Shown here: piece by piece, positions 53,444 to 63,600 of the stretch
Position numbering within the stretch: the stretch's first letter is position 1
Layout: every line of letters begins with the position of its first letter
Assembly (NCBI GenBank): GCA_036501665.1
Contig: DASXZW010000104.1
Coordinates: forward strand, 1 to 64,000
DNA length: 64,000 bases
Origin: DATAUD01 sp036501665
GTDB lineage: Bacteria > Verrucomicrobiota > Verrucomicrobiia > Limisphaerales > Palsa-1400
Reading direction: 5' to 3'
Notes under the pieces: generated by a model
What the model was told of the DNA's origin: nothing
The model's input: only the letters and a program-made list of their open reading frames with translations
Database searches by the model: none
Translations under genes and position numbers: made by a program

Positions 53444-56400
53444 TCACTGAGTTGTAATTCGGAAAAAGCGTCCCGGTTCCTGGCTCACCGGTATCGAATC
53501 AGTAAAGGCAGCCGTGTTCGATTCGGCAACAACCGTCGTCACCACAGACCAATTCACCAGGTCGGTGGAGACTTCGATGTTGTATTTTTTCCCTTGCGTT
53601 GCAGTCCAATACAAACTGAACCCGCTCGAAGGCGAACTAATTCTTGACCCAATGAATAATGGCTGAGTCGTTGCAGTTTGATCGTCAACAATGAAGGGTG
53701 TGGTCGTCACCGGCCCAGTGGTAAGTGCCGTCCCCGTGATCGTATAAGATATCGGCGTGGACGCTGTATTGGCGATCGCCAGATACCACGTTCCATTGAC
53801 GGACGGCAACGCTGCGCCCTTCCCGACGACAATGGAAAGCGGCGATGTGGTGGTTGTGGAATTGGCATCGTACGAATGTCCCGGAGTTGGAATAGCCCCA
53901 AGTTCCGCGAGCAGTTGCAACCCTCCAACCGCGGACTTATTCGCGAGGGTAAATTGCACCCCCGCCGGGTTATTCAGCACAGTCAACGCGTAAATGATAT
54001 TCGTGGTGAAACCCGGTTGGGCAATGCCCGTTTTCACAAAACCCGGCTTTAATTGCATCACATCCAAAGCTCCTGGAGCGCCGCTCGGCCCGTTGGTCGC
54101 AACTGTCGCAAGGATCGTATAATTCGCGGCCCCCGCAGTGTTGTTGTAAACAGCCAGATACCACGTCGTCGGCCCGGCTGGGGCAGGATTGTTGGTTGTT
54201 GGCGTCGGCAGGGCAAGAGGGGTCGAGTTAGTGGTGACAACAACAAACTGATCAGCCGCGCCGGTCACGCTGCTTGTATAATCATACGAGAGCGGACCGG
54301 GAACAGGCAATCCTGCCCGGGCAAAAAGACTCAATGGTGTGGATGCGCCGAGAATTTGGAAAGTCGCCAGCGTTGTGTTGCCTGGCACCTTGACCGAATA
54401 ATATTCCACGCTGCCACCCGAAATATTTGTCGCCACGGACATTTGATTTGTCAGCGCCCGGACTACGCTGGCATTAGTGCTCACATCGAACTGGACTTCC
54501 AGATTGAAGGTCGCCTGTTTAGGCCCGCTGTTTTGAACGGCCAGGAAATAACGCCTTCCCGGAAGCAACGGCGGAGGCGGCCCTTGCGCAGCCAGCGTAT
54601 TGGTGCCGAAGGTTCCCGCCTTAAGACCTGAGATCATGGTTACATCGCCAGGCAAACCTCCCGTCGGCAAAGCGTCCTGATCGAAGAGAAGGTTCAATGG
54701 ATGACTGCCCTTCGAAAGAATATTAGTCGCGAAACTGGCCGTCGGCGGCACATCCACGGCAAAATAAGTAACCGAATCACCCGCCACAAATCCGCTCGTG
54801 TAAAGAACATCATTGCTCAGAACAATCAGACTGACATTTGTGGAAGAAATCGTCGTCTGTAAGTCCCAGCTTAGGAGTGATCCATCACTCGGCAGAGGCG
54901 AATCGGTGCGCGTGTCCCAAACATCAAGCGTCCAGCATCCCTGCGGATTTTCGCCGATAAACGGCGTGAGCGGTTCCTCGGGCAGAAAGTAATTGTTGAA
55001 GTTGGTCTCGGGAAGCTGAGTAAACTGAATGTCGTCAAAAAGTGTGCTCATTGTATTGCCCGAGAACTCCACCACCACCTGATTATTGGTCGCAATAAAA
55101 CTGTTGGTGAACGCCTGCCAGGGCCCGCTGAAATTCGCTAAAATCTCCGTGTTGGTGGAATATCCGTCCAACTGTACAACAAAGTTGGGCAATAGCGAAA
55201 TGCTGTTGTACTTCCCGGCGCTGCCCGCACTGTAGATGGTTTGTATTTCCACAGGAGACAACGCGCGACCATATAGTGTATCCTCATCAATCTTCCCATC
55301 AAATTTCTGAACGGGAGTAAAGTCATCCATTTCCGTTCCAATAAATACCGGATTGGAATCGTAGCCGATCGTGAGATTCGCTGCTCCCCCCAAGACCTTC
55401 GCTCCATTAAGGTAAAGCGCCTGAGTTTTTGAATCATTGTCAAAGGTATAAGCAGCGTAGTACCAAACACCCGGAACCGGAGTTAAAGGATAGCTCAATT
55501 CAGGCCCGATTCCTGCGATGTTGCAAATAATTCCATTGAGATTTCCTTCTGTCAGCCACATCTGGTATGAGTCAAAATACGAGCTTCCCAAAGTTTTGCT
55601 GAAAAGATTGCCCTCCTGGACGGCAATGGCGCCGTCGAACCAACACTCAATTGTCACACTCGGTGCTCGAAACGCCGTCGAATCCGCAATTTTCACGTAT
55701 TGGCCTGAGCCGTCAAAATTAAAAGCGCTGCCCACTTCGCCATCGGCGTATGAAGCTCCGTTTACCAAGGTTCCATTATGCCCGCCTGCAATATCAGTTG
55801 TATTCCGATCACCAGGCCACCAACCAAGGATTCCCGGTCCTCGCGCCCAATATATCAATTCGTATTTCTTGCCCACGATTGTCGGATAGGTGTTCGTGAT
55901 CCGCCCCGTGGTCAAAGCCAGGAAATTATTCCCCGTGTGCGCAAGAGTCGCGTCTTTCACCACGCCGACCTGGTTGGACTCCACTTTCCAGGTTCCTCCA
56001 ACTACTTGTCCAACTGTATAGGTGTTGACAGCAGATCCTTCAAATCCGTCCGCCGTGATGACCGCCGCCGAGGGCGCTGGGGACGCAAATTTTGAGGCAA
56101 ACTTCACCGGTGTCTGGGTCAAACTGGTGTCTTCCGTGAAAACAGTATAAATCAGATTGCTGTCAGCTCGCGATCCCAAGCCCAGATTTTGAGCGGCCAG
56201 ACCCCCGCGATTTTCAAAAAGGAGCACGCTCGTCCCTTGCGGACTTGTCAAGTGAATCGACAGGTCGTCCAAATTCGTATCGCTGATCCTCAACCCGACG
56301 CTCAAGTCCACCACTTGCTGGCCGCTGGTTATGCAGATCTGCGACTGTGTGTGTCCCGCAGTTAACAATGGCGTGGCCGTGTTGTTGCTGAAAGTTTGCA

Positions 56401-59400
56401 CCAGATCGGGCGTCAGACTCTCTTGTATTTGTATGAGCACGTTAAGAGTCACAGGCGTCGTGTCATTAAAGTTGTAAATTCCATAATACCAATTGCCCCC
56501 GCTTAACGGCGGAAACGGTTTGGGTGGATTGGTGCTTAAGCTTAACGAACCTCCAGGCGGATTAATTTTGTTTGTGGTGTAGTCTGAAAAATTCACGTCG
56601 TCGAAGTTGGTCAGGTATATCCCAATCGGGCCGCCTCCCTGGCTTGCGTATGTCGTGAAGATGGTCAGGTTGGTCGCGTCGTTGGGGATGGGCACGTACC
56701 CTTTGTACCACGAGTTGGGCTGCAAAGTGATCGTAAATCCCAGTCCTTGAGGCTGCGGGGTTCCAGTGACGCTGAAAGTTTCCACTTCACCGGTCTGTCC
56801 CAACGCGTTGTCTGCCTCGGTCAACATCCATAATCCCTGCCCGGCTTGCCCAATGAAATTTTTTAAACTTCCCGGTCCGTCGCTCAGCGCGTCTCCTGAA
56901 CTGGCTTGTTCCTGCAAGTCGTCATAGGTAACGCTGAATCCTCCCGGCGCGCCGGAATTGTGGTTGAGGACCGTGCTGACTCCGTTGTGCGTCAGCGTCC
57001 CGTATAAATCGCTCGGATTGCCGTGTTGTATCCCAAGACTCACGGTAACGTCCTGAATTCTCATCGCCGGGTTGAGCGGATCAATCAGGAAAGCGAACAC
57101 GAATGCCGGCGCTCCCGCCGCCGCATCCGGGATGAACACCGGCAACGCCGTTCCTGTCGCCGTCACGCTTCCGTTGGGATTCTGAACGCTGAAAGGCGCT
57201 TGCTGGGCTACGGCATAAAATCCAAAATCCGCCGCCTGCTGGTCTTCGGACTTGATGCCGATATACCAGGTTTTGGCAAGGGAGTTGGTCACGAACGTTT
57301 CAGTGCCTCCGCGCCCCACCGATTTGAACGCCTGGAGAACCGCCAGCTTGTCCAATTGCAACAGCTTCGGGTTTGTTGAAACATACATGTCAATATCCGA
57401 CTGAGTATTGCGCGGCGCTGAGAGATTGGGCGGCAAAAAGGTCGCAAAAGCCACGTTAGTCGCAGTGCCGTTGGCGTTGGTGTAAAGCGATAGGTTGGTG
57501 AACACGAAGAAGTGCCATTGAGTCAGGCTTCCGTTAGTCCCGCCGGTAACGAAGTTCCAAAGCGTCGGTTGATTCGCGCCCACTCTTTCATGCAAGAGCG
57601 GCACACCGCTGCTGACTTGTGTCACCAATGCCGTCGGCGGCACGGACAATACCGAGTTGCTAACCACACTCAACGGAACCGTCGGATCGTCGCCGGAGAT
57701 CACCAGCGCGTAGTCTTGCCCGATAATGTTGGTCCGGGCGGTTACGGCGTTGACGTTCACCCGCGCTCCACCCACCGTCACTGTCAACGGATAAGTCAAC
57801 GGCGTAAAGGCCGGGTCGATGTAAATGTTCTGGACATTGTTGACGGCATCCGGCGCGTTCCCAGTGTTGGCTTCGGAGAAGATGTCGCCGCCCAGGAAAT
57901 CGTTTCCAATGAAAACGTTGGTTCCAGTATGGTCAGTGACCGTCAAGCTGAGTTGGTTGACCAGCGCAACGCCCGCCGCAGGGTCTCCGGGCGGATCGGT
58001 CCACACCAGACTGATTCGGATTGGCGCGTTGGAGGCTTTTCCGCTAGGGTCGGTGATGATGTAATTTTGGTATTGCCCGGTGGCCAGGGCATTGGCTGGC
58101 GATTGATCGAAGAACGCCAACGACCGCGCGCTTGCGCCATTGGTAAAGGAGGACGGGATGCTGTTGGGCAGGAAAGGCATTCCCCATCCTTGCTCGTTTG
58201 CGCCCAATGTTTTGACATCAAAGTCGTATTCCAGCCCGATGCTTCGAGATCCATTGATCAAAAGCGCTTTAAGCAACGCCGGGCTGGGCGTGATATTCAA
58301 CCGGTGCTCCAAAAAATCCTGCATCAGCGCCAACACTCCGGAAACCGCCGCCGCCGACATGCTCGTTCCTGATTCGTAACGGTAGGCAGGCTTCAGTATC
58401 GAGTTCATGTTGCTCAAAACTTGGAAGTAATCTCCAGAACTATTGGTTTCCAGCATGAAGATATGAAGGTCATACGTTACCGGCTGGACAACTCCTTTTG
58501 CCGCCGCTACTCCCACGTAAATCGGTCCAGGAACGATTTGGTTCGTTAAGATTACCACATTCGCACCAAGAATGTCGGTCCCGCGAATAGTCACCGGCGG
58601 ATTTTTTCCATCCGCTCTCACGATAAATCCATTGGTGTAACCGGCGGGCGATCCCGAGTTGGTCACGATTTGGATAATAAGCGCTGATCCGTCGTTCTGA
58701 TAGAGGATCGGATAATAGTTGGTCTTGCCGGGAGCGACACTTTGATTGGTTACGGCGTCGTCGGTTACAAGCGTCTCGTTGGTCGGATCCACGTAATTAT
58801 GGGACCGGGCAGAGACGATGAAAACGCCTGGGGCGACAACGTCGGGCTTAAACCGTCCCGTAATCCCTTCCACTCCCAATCCGACATTCCCAACGCCGGA
58901 AAAGTAAGTGACCAGATTGCTGTTGTCCGTTTCACCGAGAAACACTTGATTGGTGCTCTGGCCGTCAAAGCTGACTAGATTCGTGAGAAAGCGCGGCGTA
59001 TCGGTCGCCCCCACCGTGATCACGTTCTTGGCCGATCCTGGCGAGTTGATTGTACCTCCCTGTCCATCAACTCCGCTGTCCGTCCCATTCCCGCCGTCGC
59101 CAGAAGCGAAAACAAACAGCAACGGCTGATCTCCTTTCAACATCGGCTGGGCATCGCGCGTGGCTGCATCGTAGCTTGCCGCGTGGATATCGTAGGACTG
59201 GCTGCTGTAACCCCAACTGTTGTTGGAAATCAAATTCGTCGGTCCGAGGTTGGATGAGGCGTTTATCTGCAACTGGTTGTCCGACACAAACGGGCCAGTG
59301 ATCAAATCCAGGTTTTGCACGTACAACGTGGCATTGGTCGCTTTCCCGCGAAAATCTGCTCCCACCACCGAGCCGGGGACCTGGTTGGTCACTTTGCTCG

Positions 59401-60424
59401 ACTGGCTGCCGTTGCCGATGATAATTCCCGCCACGTGTGTGCCGTGCCCATCGTCATCCTCCAATGCTCCCGCAGCGCCCTTGAGCCGGATTGATGCTCC
59501 CGCTCCAGTAAAATCCTTGTGAGTCGAGTCCACTCCGGTGTCGTTCAAACTCACCACGACGTTGGAGCCGGAAAGGTTCAGGTAATCTGGCGTGTTGGTC
59601 AGGGTGTCTGCCGTAACTCCCAATTGCACCCGCGAAATATCGTTGAGCATTCGGCGCCGGGCATAAGTCTCCACTTCCTGCGCCAAAGGCAACTGCGCAA
59701 TCGCCGCCACGCTGTCCGGCGGCGCGCTGACCACCAGGCTCGGTCCGAACGGCCCGCTGTCTTCGCCCACCAACTTTGCGCCCAGATCGGTCAATGCGGC
59801 CAAAGCGGCGTCCCGCTGTCCAGGGAAAGTGGTCACGCTCAAAAGATTGGTTTGCGATTCGCCTTCCACCGCACCGGGAAGCAATGACCCATCGAGCTTG
59901 TAATACGGTTCGTACGGCAAGACCGCCTGGAAAGTCGGGTCTGCCTCCAATGCTTTGGCCTGCTCGGCATCTGCCTTGACCAAACCGGCGTTGTTCGGAA
60001 TGTAACTGACAAACTCCCCGCCGTCCTTCTTCACCGCCTGGTAAAACTCCCGGTCCAACGGTCGGTCAAATTGGACAATGTAACTTCCCGCCGGCCCTTT
60101 CGTCCGCAATTGCGGCGGAATATCCAGATGCAACGGGCGCGTCGTGTCAATCAACGCATTGCGCAGGATGATCGCATGATCGCTGCGCAGAAGCTGCTTC
60201 GCAGTCTGCCGCGTATTGCTCAAATGGTAACTTTTTCGGCCCGCGCTCGCATTGGTCCCGACCGCGTTGATCAATGCCGGATGCGCTGGAGTGGAGGACG
60301 AAGGGGTTGTCGTTTCGCTGTGTTCCTGGTTGAGCCGAACTTTCTCCGCATAATGCCACATCCACCCTCCCGCCGCAAACAGCGCCAGGCTAATGACAAA
60401 CCATCCTCGCGGCTTAAGACTCAT
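53444..60424 (-). CDS. Giant secreted subtilisin-like (S8) protease with LamG and P-type domains
   Basis: 2326 residues from the ATG at 60424, chosen for a strong ribosome site GGGAGGGAAG just upstream; the frame runs open to 60520. A signal anchor (FVISLALFAAGGWMW) is followed by a propeptide and the S8 protease domain. The triad is Asp295 (SLNDTGVDSTHKDF), His327 (DDDGHGTHVAGIIIG) and Ser688 (ESGTSMSAAAVSGV). The 360-residue gap between His and Ser probably holds an inserted domain. Later regions include P-type beta domains (about 1340-1380 and 1820-1850), a LamG-like domain (about 1530-1745, ILGWWPGDRNTTDIAGGHNG) and pre-peptidase-type repeats. The last 85 residues form the Verrucomicrobia-type C-terminal domain (YNIEVSTDLVNWSVVTTV, RFFRI). 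It is exported and probably cell-surface bound. Confidence 0.85.
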   Translation of the reverse strand: MSLKPRGWFVISLALFAAGGWMWHYAEKVRLNQEHSETTTPSSSTPAHPALINAVGTNASAGRKSYHLSNTRQTAKQLLRSDHAIILRNALIDTTRPLHLDIPPQLRTKGPAGSYIVQFDRPLDREFYQAVKKDGGEFVSYIPNNAGLVKADAEQAKALEADPTFQAVLPYEPYYKLDGSLLPGAVEGESQTNLLSVTTFPGQRDAALAALTDLGAKLVGEDSGPFGPSLVVSAPPDSVAAIAQLPLAQEVETYARRRMLNDISRVQLGVTADTLTNTPDYLNLSGSNVVVSLNDTGVDSTHKDFTGAGASIRLKGAAGALEDDDGHGTHVAGIIIGNGSQSSKVTNQVPGSVVGADFRGKATNATLYVQNLDLITGPFVSDNQLQINASSNLGPTNLISNNSWGYSSQSYDIHAASYDAATRDAQPMLKGDQPLLFVFASGDGGNGTDSGVDGQGGTINSPGSAKNVITVGATDTPRFLTNLVSFDGQSTNQVFLGETDNSNLVTYFSGVGNVGLGVEGITGRFKPDVVAPGVFIVSARSHNYVDPTNETLVTDDAVTNQSVAPGKTNYYPILYQNDGSALIIQIVTNSGSPAGYTNGFIVRADGKNPPVTIRGTDILGANVVILTNQIVPGPIYVGVAAAKGVVQPVTYDLHIFMLETNSSGDYFQVLSNMNSILKPAYRYESGTSMSAAAVSGVLALMQDFLEHRLNITPSPALLKALLINGSRSIGLEYDFDVKTLGANEQGWGMPFLPNSIPSSFTNGASARSLAFFDQSPANALATGQYQNYIITDPSGKASNAPIRISLVWTDPPGDPAAGVALVNQLSLTVTDHTGTNVFIGNDFLGGDIFSEANTGNAPDAVNNVQNIYIDPAFTPLTYPLTVTVGGARVNVNAVTARTNIIGQDYALVISGDDPTVPLSVVSNSVLSVPPTALVTQVSSGVPLLHERVGANQPTLWNFVTGGTNGSLTQWHFFVFTNLSLYTNANGTATNVAFATFLPPNLSAPRNTQSDIDMYVSTNPKLLQLDKLAVLQAFKSVGRGGTETFVTNSLAKTWYIGIKSEDQQAADFGFYAVAQQAPFSVQNPNGSVTATGTALPVFIPDAAAGAPAFVFAFLIDPLNPAMRIQDVTVSLGIQHGNPSDLYGTLTHNGVSTVLNHNSGAPGGFSVTYDDLQEQASSGDALSDGPGSLKNFIGQAGQGLWMLTEADNALGQTGEVETFSVTGTPQPQGLGFTITLQPNSWYKGYVPIPNDATNLTIFTTYASQGGGPIGIYLTNFDDVNFSDYTTNKINPPGGSLSLSTNPPKPFPPLSGGNWYYGIYNFNDTTPVTLNVLIQIQESLTPDLVQTFSNNTATPLLTAGHTQSQICITSGQQVVDLSVGLRISDTNLDDLSIHLTSPQGTSVLLFENRGGLAAQNLGLGSRADSNLIYTVFTEDTSLTQTPVKFASKFASPAPSAAVITADGFEGSAVNTYTVGQVVGGTWKVESNQVGVVKDATLAHTGNNFLALTTGRITNTYPTIVGKKYELIYWARGPGILGWWPGDRNTTDIAGGHNGTLVNGASYADGEVGSAFNFDGSGQYVKIADSTAFRAPSVTIECWFDGAIAVQEGNLFSKTLGSSYFDSYQMWLTEGNLNGIICNIAGIGPELSYPLTPVPGVWYYAAYTFDNDSKTQALYLNGAKVLGGAANLTIGYDSNPVFIGTEMDDFTPVQKFDGKIDEDTLYGRALSPVEIQTIYSAGSAGKYNSISLLPNFVVQLDGYSTNTEILANFSGPWQAFTNSFIATNNQVVVEFSGNTMSTLFDDIQFTQLPETNFNNYFLPEEPLTPFIGENPQGCWTLDVWDTRTDSPLPSDGSLLSWDLQTTISSTNVSLIVLSNDVLYTSGFVAGDSVTYFAVDVPPTASFATNILSKGSHPLNLLFDQDALPTGGLPGDVTMISGLKAGTFGTNTLAAQGPPPPLLPGRRYFLAVQNSGPKQATFNLEVQFDVSTNASVVRALTNQMSVATNISGGSVEYYSVKVPGNTTLATFQILGASTPLSLFARAGLPVPGPLSYDYTSSVTGAADQFVVVTTNSTPLALPTPTTNNPAPAGPTTWYLAVYNNTAGAANYTILATVATNGPSGAPGALDVMQLKPGFVKTGIAQPGFTTNIIYALTVLNNPAGVQFTLANKSAVGGLQLLAELGAIPTPGHSYDANSTTTTSPLSIVVGKGAALPSVNGTWYLAIANTASTPISYTITGTALTTGPVTTTPFIVDDQTATTQPLFIGSRISSPSSGFSLYWTATQGKKYNIEVSTDLVNWSVVTTVVAESNTAAFTDSIPVSQEPGRFFRITTQ
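53553..53693 (-). repeat. Source copy of the fragment found at 51401-51541
   Basis: This part of the protease's C-terminal domain (KKYNIEVSTDLVNW region upstream through LFIGSRISSPSSGFSLYWTA) matches the fragment behind the RND gene. It is in frame here and out of context there, so this is the likely origin. Confidence 0.65.
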
Positions 60425-60428
60425 GTAT

Positions 60429-60438
60429 CTTCCCTCCC
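60429..60438 (-). promoter_or_regulatory. Ribosome-binding site of the giant protease
   Basis: On the minus strand GGGAGGGAAG lies four bases before the ATG at 60424. No comparable site stands at the upstream in-frame start at 60520. It therefore decides the start. Confidence 0.7.
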
Positions 60439-60537
60439 TGCGTCTCGATTGAACACGCGAGGTAGCATACCAGAATGCCCGCCCCTTTGCCAGTGAAATT
60501 CCATCTTCGGCACAGGGCAAAGGACCCTAAACTCCGA

Positions 60538-60565
60538 GGTAGGGACGCCTCGCCGAGGCGTCCGC
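60538..60565. repeat. REP-like hairpin with GTAG head, copy 3
   Basis: Identical over 28 bases to 11174-11201 and 36104-36131. It lies in the 240-base gap between the two giant minus-strand genes. Nothing else was recognised in that gap. Confidence 0.8.
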
Positions 60566-60667
60566 GGACAGATCAACAGGCCATTCCTTTCAGTCAATAA
60601 TAAAATTCGAGAATTGATGTTCAAAGAGTCGATTTCATTTAGGCGCATTTGCCCTGATGTCGGAAGG

Positions 60668-63600
60668 TTAGTTTGCCGGCTCAACATTGTAACTATCAAC
60701 GACCATTCTGGGCGGCCCGTTCGTATGCACCACATGGCAAACTGTGCGGCTCAAAAATTCACCGGTGATCTCGTAATTTGTGCAAAGGTTGTTGTTCGGC
60801 GACGAAAGATAAAGGTTCTTTGGCCGGAGCGATTGTCCCCATGCGTAAATAACAAATTGCGGCTCGCCCACCTTCAGCAATCCCATGATCTGCTGCGGAA
60901 TGCGCTCCACTACCTGGTCGGAAACATCCGTCGCAGTGATATTGGTCAGGAAAGGCGACTTGACTGTGAGCGCCGGCGCGGCAAGGACCTGGCCGATCTT
61001 GTGGAACAACCCGTTGGCGTTCGTGGAACGAAACGCGTTTATCCCGTTCGTGGGATCATCCACGAATTGATACACAGCAGTTGGATCAATCGGGACGCCC
61101 CCGTTGACGTTGGTCAATGCGATGACCCCCCCCAAAGCCGCCGCCCACGCGCCATCGTTCGTTTGATTGACAGAAAGCAGTCCGCGCGCGGAATTCGCGC
61201 TCAGCGCAGCTGTAAACACGTCCGCCAAAGCCCAATCGTTGGTCGGGTAAGTGTCCGGTTGCTGATTTCCCGTAGAGTTCCACGGCGAACTCGTCCAGGT
61301 GGACCACGCGTTTCCAGGCAACGACTCCGCAACAGGGTTGTCCGACTTGAAATAAACCGTCTGCCACGGCGTTCCGCGATGAACGCGCCCAAGCCAGCCT
61401 GTGCTTGGGAATTTGTTGGCCGGAAATTGCCACATGTCCGCCGACGTTATACCGGGGTCCTTGAGCAGCATGTCAGTATCCGAGGTTCCAGTTCGCAACC
61501 ACGGATCGTAACGCTTGCTGATGCCGCCCACGCTGTTTGTCATGGGAAGCAACAAATACGCTCCAACTCCGGTGCCCGAATAAATCTCCACGCCGTCCGA
61601 CTGTGGCGCCGGCGGCGGCGGCGGCCATTTCAAATCGCCAACTGTGTAATGCACCAACGGATCATTGGCGACCCAACTGAGACTTTGCTCGAGCACGTTG
61701 CTGGGGCTGTTGCCCGGCGAGAATGTCCACCCTCCTTGATGCTGTTGGGAGCCATTGCCGAAAAGGCTGTTGGCGAAAACCTGATCGCTAATTTCTGCCT
61801 GGCCAATTTGGTTAATCATCCCTAAAGACATTGGCGAACCCGGAAACGAGGTCGCGTTGCCAATAGCCCACACGCTGCTTGCGAAGGAACTTCCTGCCCC
61901 TGGAAGCCCCCCGGAGCTTTGTTGCAATATTGAATTCGTAATGGAAACGGCGCTCCCAAAAGGCCCAAGGTTTACGTAATCGAGCAGAGCAGTACCCGGA
62001 CTTGGGGGGCCGTCAAACAGAGCATACACGACATGATTTGTAACGGTCAGGGTCCAATTATGCAGCGGCCAGGACGTCTGATTGGTGTCCTGCGGCAGGA
62101 ACGAATTGCTCGAAATCACATTATTCGTGAAAAATATCAGCCGCCGCTGCGATTCAGAAAAATAGCAAGGCGGAAGGCCAACGAGATTAATTGAGTTCAA
62201 CGTCACAAAGCCCTTGGTGCTGGCATTCGGGATGCCACTCCATGCGGGCCAATTGATTAACTTGCCGTTGTTCGGGCTTACTGTGGGATCATAAACGTAG
62301 GAAAAATTCGTAACGTAGCCGTAAGAAAAAAGGCTTTGATCATTTGTCAATTCTATGGTGACGTAGTTTGAAATGTAGTATGAGGTTCCTCCACCGGCTG
62401 CGGAGGACCCGGAGTATTGACTCGTATAGGGATTCCAGGCGCCGATTCCAAAACTGTTTGAAACGGCCATGACATAAAACTGGTTCGTGAACTGCGGAGC
62501 GCGATTGGTATCCGGTTGCCCCTCCCCGTTGGCGAATCTGGAGAAAAGAACTTTCCGCGTATATAAAATCCGATTGTTAAAGGCATATTGGTAAAATTGA
62601 GGAGTGCCCTTCTCCGCGGATACGACCCACGGTATGCCTTCAACATTGAAACCCAATGATCCGCGCTTTGCAAAGTCGTTGATGAACCCCTTAACAACGT
62701 TGTTGCTGTTAAGCTGGTAGTAGATCTGCCTCATCTGGTTCAGCGCGACACTTGCGTTGGTGACGTCGTTGGTCCATCCGACGATGTCGATGCCGTCGTT
62801 AATCGTATTAGGATTGACACGGGCAAATAGCGGACGGAAAACAAATGGATGTCGCACTGGCGGCAACGGGTTTTTGGCTGGGTAAGTGTTTGTGATCGTT
62901 GAACTGTAAATATTCGCCGCCACTTGCAGAATCCGATGGACAGCCTGGTTGTATTGGATTCCGGGGTTATTAAATCGGAAAATAGGAATGTTGGTCACGC
63001 CGAAATAACCAGTCAGAAGCCCCGACTGTTGATAAACCCCGTTGACAGGGACATAATTGGTAAATGTGAACCCTTGCGAACGCAGCAGCAATTCCGCCGC
63101 GTTCGTAAAAAATCCCAGCGGCGTCCAATCCACAAAATTTGTCGGCATCGGGGTGTAAGGCCCCCTCTGGATTTGAGTGGTGTTGTCAAAATTGACGTTG
63201 ACCTTCGTCCGCAAGGTCGGCTGCCCCGCGTCGTTATAAACCCAGACGCCGTATTCCGGTTCAGACCCCGTGCCGATATTCTGCAACAACCGCTCGAAAG
63301 CATACCGGTCCTCAGTATTGGTGTGAAACCCCGCCCTCAACATCCGGTTTGTAAACGCCACGGAAGTCTTGGCTGGATTAAACAAATCCTGCGGATCATA
63401 AAACATGTTCAAGGAATAACTGCCCGGCCATGGGAGACTCGGCGCGATAATTCGCGTTTGAATGTTGTTTGTAGGGTCAAACGGAGGCTCCGTATTTGCT
63501 GTCAATAAATAAGCATCGATTCCGCGTTGATCAAAGCTCGGGTAGAGACTGGGAAGGAGTCCGTCCAACGACCCGAATCCAATATACTTCGCGGTTTTAT

